Of a DNA stretch of 6,349 nucleotides, positions 1 through 3,857 are shown piece after piece. This DNA comes from Chitinivibrionales bacterium. GTDB taxonomy: Bacteria > Fibrobacterota > Chitinivibrionia > Chitinivibrionales > JANQEN01. The translations under genes were made by a program, and so were the position numbers. Under the pieces are notes generated by a model. That model saw only the letters and a list, made by a program, of their open reading frames with translations. It made no database searches and had not been told where the DNA came from. Location of the stretch: assembly GCA_030593665.1 (NCBI GenBank), contig JAUVGS010000129.1:1-6349 (forward strand). The letters are read 5' to 3'. Every line of letters begins with the position of its first letter. Positions within the stretch are counted from its first letter, which is position 1.

Positions 1-1626
1 AAGGAGTGTATCATAATAGTATGCAGTATCTCCCCGATACCGCCCTGCCTTAATAGTATCTTTGAATGTGTATCCAGATAATGAATCGGTAGACTTATAC
101 AGAAGATATCCGTCAGTCTGAGTGAAATCAATCAGTGTTACCTGAATATGGCTGGGAGTTCCTACTGCTTTAACCGTTCCGGGTAGCGGTATTTTCAGGG
201 AAGTAACAGGAGTACCATAACCGGTTACCCATTTGCTTTCACCGGACGTGTTGGCACTGTTTACCCGATAGTAAAATGTCGTATCAATAGAGTCGGTAAC
301 CGTAAAAGTCGTATCAGTAACGATGTACGCAAGGTTAAAATTATATATGTTGTTGGCATAAGGAGATAATGACCGATAAAGGCGATATGATAAAGCACCG
401 GGACTTACGTTCCACAAAAGGACAACGCTGTTCTGGAAACTTACCGCCTGGAGAGTATCGGTGTAGGGCAGCGGTTTCAACATACCGCCGACAATAGTAC
501 TTTGATAGCTTTTTTCATTAGTAATAGTATCGAGCCGGGAAACACGGTAATAGTACCGTGTGTAAATACCGGGTGAAACGGTAGAATCAGTATAATAACA
601 ATAGGGTAAAGTAAATGACGGTGTGTCAATTGGCGAGAATGAAAGGCTGTCTATACTATCGATAGAACGGTATACAATATAGCTTTGATAGCTCACACCG
701 CTTTCCCAGTAAAGTGCCATGGCACTATCAGTAGTTTTTTGAGTATCGACTGCTACCTTGTACGGAATTATCATAATATACGCGGCGTTGCTGTAATCGC
801 TGCAATCTCCTCTCCCGGCATCGTTATATGCAGCAATATAATAGCGATACGTAGCATCGCTTGACGGTGTGTCCAGGTAAGCTGTATCAGCAGGCGAGGT
901 TAATGAATCAACAAACGTAGTGTCACTGTAAGGGGAATCGCCACGATGTCGGTATAGTAGATAGCCTTTTGCGCCGACAACAGAACACCAGGTAACTTTG
1001 ATTTGTGTGCCAAGTGTTCCTGCGGATGCTACTACTCCTGTGGGCGCATCAAGGCGGTCTAAATAGGCATCGATATAATCGCTGAAAGGACTACTGCCAA
1101 TATCAGTAGTATATGAATACTTATAATACTGTTCATCAGTGCCGGGTACATTCCGGTCAATAAAATTAAAAGAGGACAATAAATTTGAAGTTGTATCTCC
1201 AATTTTTTTAAAGGGGCCGGAGGGTTTCGAAGCACGAAAAATTTCGTAACCGGTTATAGAATTTACACCCGCATCTGCTATATAAAAGGTAATGGTTATT
1301 GAATTACTCGAAAGATATAAGGTGTAATTCCAAAAGGGGAGTCGTGGTGGATTAAGAGAGGCATTATATTTACGGCCGGAAAGTGTATCCGGATAGAAAT
1401 TCTTTCCATACGGATTGGATGCAGCGAGCAGATAATAATACAGGTCATAGGCAGGCACCGTATCCACATATACCGTATCATAGAGTACTGCAAGGGTATC
1501 ATAAGGGCCGGTTAATTCTTTACTGCGGTAAACCGTAATAGGGGCGCTTAAATCGCAATCCCACCGTAAACGAACGGCATAGGAGAGATTATCAACGAAA
1601 ACATTTGTCGGTGCTTGCGGCGGGAT
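1..1626 (-). repeat. Tandem FN3-like module array
   Basis: Six consecutive modules of roughly 85-100 residues lie within the lipoprotein, the last cut by the window edge. Modules open with a Pro-rich turn (for example PPQAPTNV, NPPRLPFW, LDAPTGVV, IPLPGTVKAV) and carry a central Trp or equivalent (LRWD, VTWC, LYWE, LLWN) followed by a YRS-type strand, the usual FN3 pattern. A further Ig/FN3-like segment lies before them at residues 44-147. The modules are strongly diverged, so this is an old domain array and not a recent DNA duplication. Module borders are estimates by eye. Confidence 0.7.
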
Positions 1627-2070
1627 GCCGCCCGGTGTATTGAAAGCACCTACAGCAGTATCATTTTTGTTTGTCGAATCAGTATCAAAAGCGATGATTC
1701 TGTAATTATAGACAGCCGCGGGTTTGATACCGGAAACCGTGATAGAACTATCTCCCTCAGTAAAGAAATGGGGGAGATAGATAGTATTATTTTCATTTAA
1801 AAGAACACTATACGACACCGTGTCTAATTCGCCTTCCGGATCATGTGCAAAAATTTCAAGGGTTACGGAACCGGTTGAGTCTGAAAAATTAAACGATGTC
1901 CATGGCGGATTGGACAGGATATTATCATACAGAATCGGTGGCTGGTTTTTTGTCCAACTGGTACCATTCGGATCAAAAGGATTATCCTGATTGCCAAGAT
2001 CGTCGATAAGCGTACAGCTTACTAGTAATCCCATGATACAGAGAAAGTAATTCTTTTTTAATAGCCGCAT
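1..2070 (-). CDS. FN3-repeat surface lipoprotein, C-terminus outside window
   Basis: The frame is open for all 690 visible codons and continues past the left edge, so the stop is not seen. The start is fixed by an AAGGAG ribosome site 11 bases upstream and an in-frame TAA just before it. Residues 1-19 form a lipoprotein signal: K/R-rich start, hydrophobic core, lipobox LVSC with Cys19. Thr at +2 is compatible with outer-membrane sorting. An NPFDP motif follows at about 30-34, a signature seen in secreted lipoproteins of Fibrobacterota-like bacteria. From about residue 44 the protein is a chain of beta-sandwich modules, mostly FN3-like, beginning near 44, 149, 239, 341, 434, 531 and 627. Most carry a 'Y-x-(I/L/V)-(Y/F)-R-(S/A)' strand. 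It is rich in Asp, Thr, Ser and Tyr. It follows the CsgG-like/PEGA gene by 40 bases with no terminator between them, so an operon is likely. The lipoprotein and FN3 calls are firm. A role in adhesion or scaffolding is inference, and a catalytic domain could lie beyond the edge. Confidence 0.85.
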   Translation of the reverse strand, partial: MRLLKKNYFLCIMGLLVSCTLIDDLGNQDNPFDPNGTSWTKNQPPILYDNILSNPPWTSFNFSDSTGSVTLEIFAHDPEGELDTVSYSVLLNENNTIYLPHFFTEGDSSITVSGIKPAAVYNYRIIAFDTDSTNKNDTAVGAFNTPGGIPPQAPTNVFVDNLSYAVRLRWDCDLSAPITVYRSKELTGPYDTLAVLYDTVYVDTVPAYDLYYYLLAASNPYGKNFYPDTLSGRKYNASLNPPRLPFWNYTLYLSSNSITITFYIADAGVNSITGYEIFRASKPSGPFKKIGDTTSNLLSSFNFIDRNVPGTDEQYYKYSYTTDIGSSPFSDYIDAYLDRLDAPTGVVASAGTLGTQIKVTWCSVVGAKGYLLYRHRGDSPYSDTTFVDSLTSPADTAYLDTPSSDATYRYYIAAYNDAGRGDCSDYSNAAYIMIIPYKVAVDTQKTTDSAMALYWESGVSYQSYIVYRSIDSIDSLSFSPIDTPSFTLPYCYYTDSTVSPGIYTRYYYRVSRLDTITNEKSYQSTIVGGMLKPLPYTDTLQAVSFQNSVVLLWNVSPGALSYRLYRSLSPYANNIYNFNLAYIVTDTTFTVTDSIDTTFYYRVNSANTSGESKWVTGYGTPVTSLKIPLPGTVKAVGTPSHIQVTLIDFTQTDGYLLYKSTDSLSGYTFKDTIKAGRYRGDTAYYYDTLL

Positions 2071-2081
2071 TATATGGTCAT

Positions 2082-2087
2082 CTCCTT
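2082..2087 (-). promoter_or_regulatory. Ribosome binding site of the FN3 lipoprotein gene
   Basis: Reads AAGGAG on the minus strand, 11 bases before the ATG at 2070. An earlier ATG touches this site directly but opens only three codons (ATG ACC ATA TAA), and its stop overlaps the true start as TAATG. The Shine-Dalgarno spacing therefore decides in favour of the 2070 start. Confidence 0.75.
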
Positions 2088-2110
2088 AGAATATCTGGTA
2101 TGAATTCATG

Positions 2111-3475
2111 TTAAAACGGGATTGATATGACAAAAAAGAGTGTAAATAATCCTCCGGTCCCATAGAGTATATTTCGAATAAGAGCATTATCTTCAGCTTT
2201 TTTCTTTTCACTTTCCGCACATTGATAAGTATCGTTGAATTTTTCAATATCTACCGGTTCTCCTGTACCTTCAGGATCAAGAACTTTATATTCATCTTTG
2301 AACTCCTGCGCGTTGTCATTATGCTGTTTAACCTGTGCATTATAGTAGATACCGGTTCCCCATGCCCCTGCAGCAAATAATCCAAAGATAACCCGGCGTG
2401 CATTTTGTTTTCCTTTTTTCATCTCTTTTTTGTGTGCCTTTACCGAATCGAGTTTCGCCTCTGAAAAAAGGATAAACGCAAACGTATCGCGTGTATGTTT
2501 CCGAATAGTAATTTTTTCGTTAACTGTTACGTAGCCTTTCATGGAGAGATTCAGGTCGTATTCTCCAGGAACAACAGTATCGTTTTGATAGGGAGTAACG
2601 CCTATCTTCTGAGCATTCAGCGAAACATCGGCACCTTCAGGGTTTGATTTGATCGTTGCCAGGCCGTATTTATACACAAGATTTCGTGCAACAATTTTTG
2701 TATTGCCGGCAGCCAGTTCAAAAGATTCGGAATAGGTTTCATACCGGGGGTGCGCTATTTCGATCGTATACTTCTCTGGCATGATAGTGTTATCGGTAAA
2801 AGGGGTGGCACCGACCTTTTTGCCGTTAAGAATGACATCAGCACCTTCCGGAATTGTTTTCACAACAAGCATGCCCGTATTTTTGGTCGGCTTTAATTCT
2901 TTTGGTTGTTCTTCCTTTTCTGAAGGAGGTTGAATTTTTTTCGCTTCAGCTTTTTCCATTGGGATAGGTTCCAGACCTACCAGTTTTCTTGCGATATTCG
3001 GTAGAAAGTATATGACATCCTCAAGTTTACCCGGAATATCCTGGCTTACAACTTTTACTATCTGGCCGGTACCAACATTGATCGCACGAAGGTTTATAAT
3101 AATCAGGGTACCGAGACGTCCTACCGAGCCGGTAATAATCTCCTTTACCCCCAGTATCTGTCCCATTTCTACCAGACATGCTTCATCCTTACATGCACCT
3201 GAAACCTGAAAGCCCTGTTCCTTGAGTATATCTTTGATCTGATCCCGTTCGAGTAGATTGACCCGGTTGGTTCTAAATAATTCAACATTAAGCCGATCAG
3301 TGATAAGAGCGGCATCACCCGGTGATATTCCTTCGGAATTTTTTAAAGTGAGTACTGCAATGTTGGGGAGTTTTACCGTTTCATCTGTTGAAAGGGTATC
3401 GCTTATGCCTGTTGAAATTATGACTAGAATTGCCATTATAACGGGGCATATCATGTCTGCGAACATTGATCTCAT
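2111..3475 (-). CDS. CsgG-like domain protein with two PEGA repeats and two C-terminal membrane segments
   Basis: Complete 454-residue protein. An N-terminal hydrophobic export signal spans about 8-24. Residues 36-168 form a CsgG/TolB-N-like alpha/beta domain: a hydrophobic first strand (NIAVLTLKN), a 'D-R-L-x-x-E-L' helix, an 'R-x-x-x-L-L-E-R-D' strand, then GFQVSGAC with Cys95 and Cys100, and LGVKEIITGSVG. A Lys/Glu/Pro linker (170-200) leads to two PEGA modules at 201-268 and 269-337, each with the diagnostic 'NPEGADV/IPEGADV...N-x-x-K-x-G-x-TP' core. A very basic stretch (346-361) precedes hydrophobic segments at 361-378 and 433-452, separated by a charged loop. The protein ends in Phe. 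In related families CsgG-like proteins act in envelope secretion or assembly, and PEGA modules are thought to mediate surface or wall association. The precise role here is unknown. It is probably the first gene of an operon with the FN3 lipoprotein gene. Confidence 0.9.
   Translation of the reverse strand: MRSMFADMICPVIMAILVIISTGISDTLSTDETVKLPNIAVLTLKNSEGISPGDAALITDRLNVELFRTNRVNLLERDQIKDILKEQGFQVSGACKDEACLVEMGQILGVKEIITGSVGRLGTLIIINLRAINVGTGQIVKVVSQDIPGKLEDVIYFLPNIARKLVGLEPIPMEKAEAKKIQPPSEKEEQPKELKPTKNTGMLVVKTIPEGADVILNGKKVGATPFTDNTIMPEKYTIEIAHPRYETYSESFELAAGNTKIVARNLVYKYGLATIKSNPEGADVSLNAQKIGVTPYQNDTVVPGEYDLNLSMKGYVTVNEKITIRKHTRDTFAFILFSEAKLDSVKAHKKEMKKGKQNARRVIFGLFAAGAWGTGIYYNAQVKQHNDNAQEFKDEYKVLDPEGTGEPVDIEKFNDTYQCAESEKKKAEDNALIRNILYGTGGLFTLFFVISIPF
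2465..2875 (-). repeat. Tandem pair of PEGA domains
   Basis: Two adjacent modules of about 68 residues share the pattern [IN]PEGADV-x-LN-x-(K/Q)K-x-G-x-TP followed by a (M/V)-P-(E/G)-x-Y strand and an (H/M)-x-x-Y turn before the last strand. The match is clear at protein level and weak at DNA level, so the duplication is old. Such pairs are common in bacterial envelope proteins. Confidence 0.85.
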
Positions 3476-3481
3476 AATTAA

Positions 3482-3489
3482 GGTTCCTT
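3482..3489 (-). promoter_or_regulatory. Ribosome binding site of the CsgG-like/PEGA gene
   Basis: Reads AAGGAACC on the minus strand. The AAGGA core sits 9 bases from the ATG at 3475. This favours Met1 over internal Met4 or Met8, and keeping Met1 also keeps Arg2 ahead of the hydrophobic export segment. Confidence 0.65.
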
Positions 3490-3520
3490 ACAATAATGGA
3501 ATAGGTACTTCTCAGGTACA

Positions 3521-3549
3521 AGTGTACTGTAATGGTGCTTTTTTTACAA
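3521..3549 (-). promoter_or_regulatory. Candidate promoter for the leftward operon
   Basis: On the minus strand a TTGTAA -35-like hexamer (3549-3544) is followed, after exactly 17 bases, by TACACT (3526-3521). Each matches the sigma-70 consensus at four of six positions. Transcription would start near 3514 and give a leader of about 39 bases with the ribosome site near its end. Individually the match is modest. Support comes from the rightward candidate promoter, which has the same -10 context (ACAGTACACTT) and spacing. Confidence 0.4.
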
Positions 3550-3692
3550 GTGTCTCAGTTTTCACTTTAGCTATGCCGGCCTTTTTTATCCAGTGATATA
3601 CCACTGAGGTTTATAAAATATAACCTGTTATACGGGTATGAAATTATGAATAATTACGATGCGGTTTTCTTGAATAAATCATTACTTTCTTC

Positions 3693-3721
3693 TTGAAAAT
3701 CGGTTGTAGGAACAGTACACT
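3693..3721 (+). promoter_or_regulatory. Candidate distal promoter for the rightward lipoprotein gene
   Basis: TTGAAA (3693-3698, five of six matches to TTGACA) is followed after exactly 17 bases by TACACT (3716-3721, four of six matches to TATAAT). Transcription would begin near 3728 and give a leader of about 130 bases that opens with the 12-base inverted repeat. The same -10 word and spacing on the opposite strand for the leftward operon strengthens this call. Confidence 0.45.
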
Positions 3722-3733
3722 TTTAGTACCTTA

Positions 3734-3772
3734 GAAATTATTTTCGTGTTTTTTTTGGCAGAAAATAATTTC
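3734..3772. repeat. Perfect 12-base inverted repeat (hairpin or operator)
   Basis: GAAATTATTTTC (3734-3745) and its exact reverse complement GAAAATAATTTC (3761-3772) flank a 15-base spacer that contains eight T in a row. AGTAC words at 3725-3729 and 3778-3782 roughly extend the symmetry, with unequal spacing. In RNA it would be an A/U-rich stem closed by G-C pairs at both ends. There is no T tract after either arm, so it is not an intrinsic terminator. The arm centres are 27 bases apart, which also suits a DNA-binding dimer or pair of dimers. Confidence 0.6.
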
Positions 3773-3786
3773 GTGAAAGTACTTAT

Positions 3787-3819
3787 CCAGTTTATCTGGG
3801 TTATTTAATACATTATAAT
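3787..3819 (+). promoter_or_regulatory. Candidate proximal promoter for the rightward lipoprotein gene
   Basis: A perfect TATAAT sits at 3814-3819, which would start transcription near 3826 and give a short leader of about 32 bases. The matching -35 is poor: TTTATC at 3791-3796 with a 17-base spacer. The -35 position lies inside a small hairpin-forming palindrome, CCAG-TTTAT-CTGG. In such AT-rich DNA a TATAAT can arise by chance, so this competes with the distal promoter. Confidence 0.4.
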
Positions 3820-3843
3820 ATATAACCACACATATCTTTTACG

Positions 3844-3850
3844 AGGAAGG
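3844..3850 (+). promoter_or_regulatory. Ribosome binding site of the FecR/PKD lipoprotein gene
   Basis: AGGAAGG lies 7 bases before the ATG at 3858. An in-frame TAA at 3816-3818 closes the frame upstream and no other start lies between, so this start is well supported. Confidence 0.75.
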
Positions 3851-3857
3851 TATCGCT

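Larger units (their letters stand above)
3520..3722. repeat. Mirrored pair of 11-base ACAGTACACTT motifs
   Basis: The word reads on the minus strand at 3530-3520 and on the plus strand at 3712-3722, identical over 11 bases. GTACC follows it in both cases, directly on the minus strand and after three extra bases (TTA) on the plus strand. Each copy contains the TACACT hexamer proposed as a -10 element for its own direction. The copies may reflect a shared promoter class or a shared operator. Confidence 0.6.
3476..3857. other. Divergent intergenic regulatory region
   Basis: These 382 AT-rich bases separate two divergently read genes. No small gene, RNA gene or intrinsic terminator is apparent. 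The region holds three promoter candidates, six GTAC tetramers (3505, 3516, 3524, 3715, 3726 and 3779), mirrored copies of ACAGTACACTT, a perfect 12-base inverted repeat, and short hairpins near 3591-3606 and 3785-3801. Both genes must be controlled from here, apart from any promoter inside a coding region. Confidence 0.8.

Noticed and set aside
1296..1800. Short open frames at 1296-1502 (minus) and 1615-1800 (plus) within the FN3 lipoprotein gene
   Set aside because: Both lie in alternative frames of a continuous FN3-encoding frame and show no domain or translation signal of their own.
2070..2081. Three-codon upstream reading frame (ATG ACC ATA TAA) overlapping the FN3 lipoprotein start
   Set aside because: Its ATG directly abuts the AAGGAG ribosome site with no spacing, so initiation there is unlikely. 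The TAATG overlap is probably coincidental.
3258..3596. Plus-strand open frame of 112 codons spanning the start of the CsgG-like/PEGA gene and part of the intergenic region
   Set aside because: It is antisense to a well-supported coding region and lacks a recognisable domain. Its continuation covers the proposed leftward promoter. It is best explained as a shadow.
3591..3606. CAGTG-ATATAC-CACTG hairpin near T-rich DNA as an intrinsic terminator
   Set aside because: The stem is only five bases, and neither strand has a T tract immediately after it. A T run precedes it on the plus strand, which is the wrong order.
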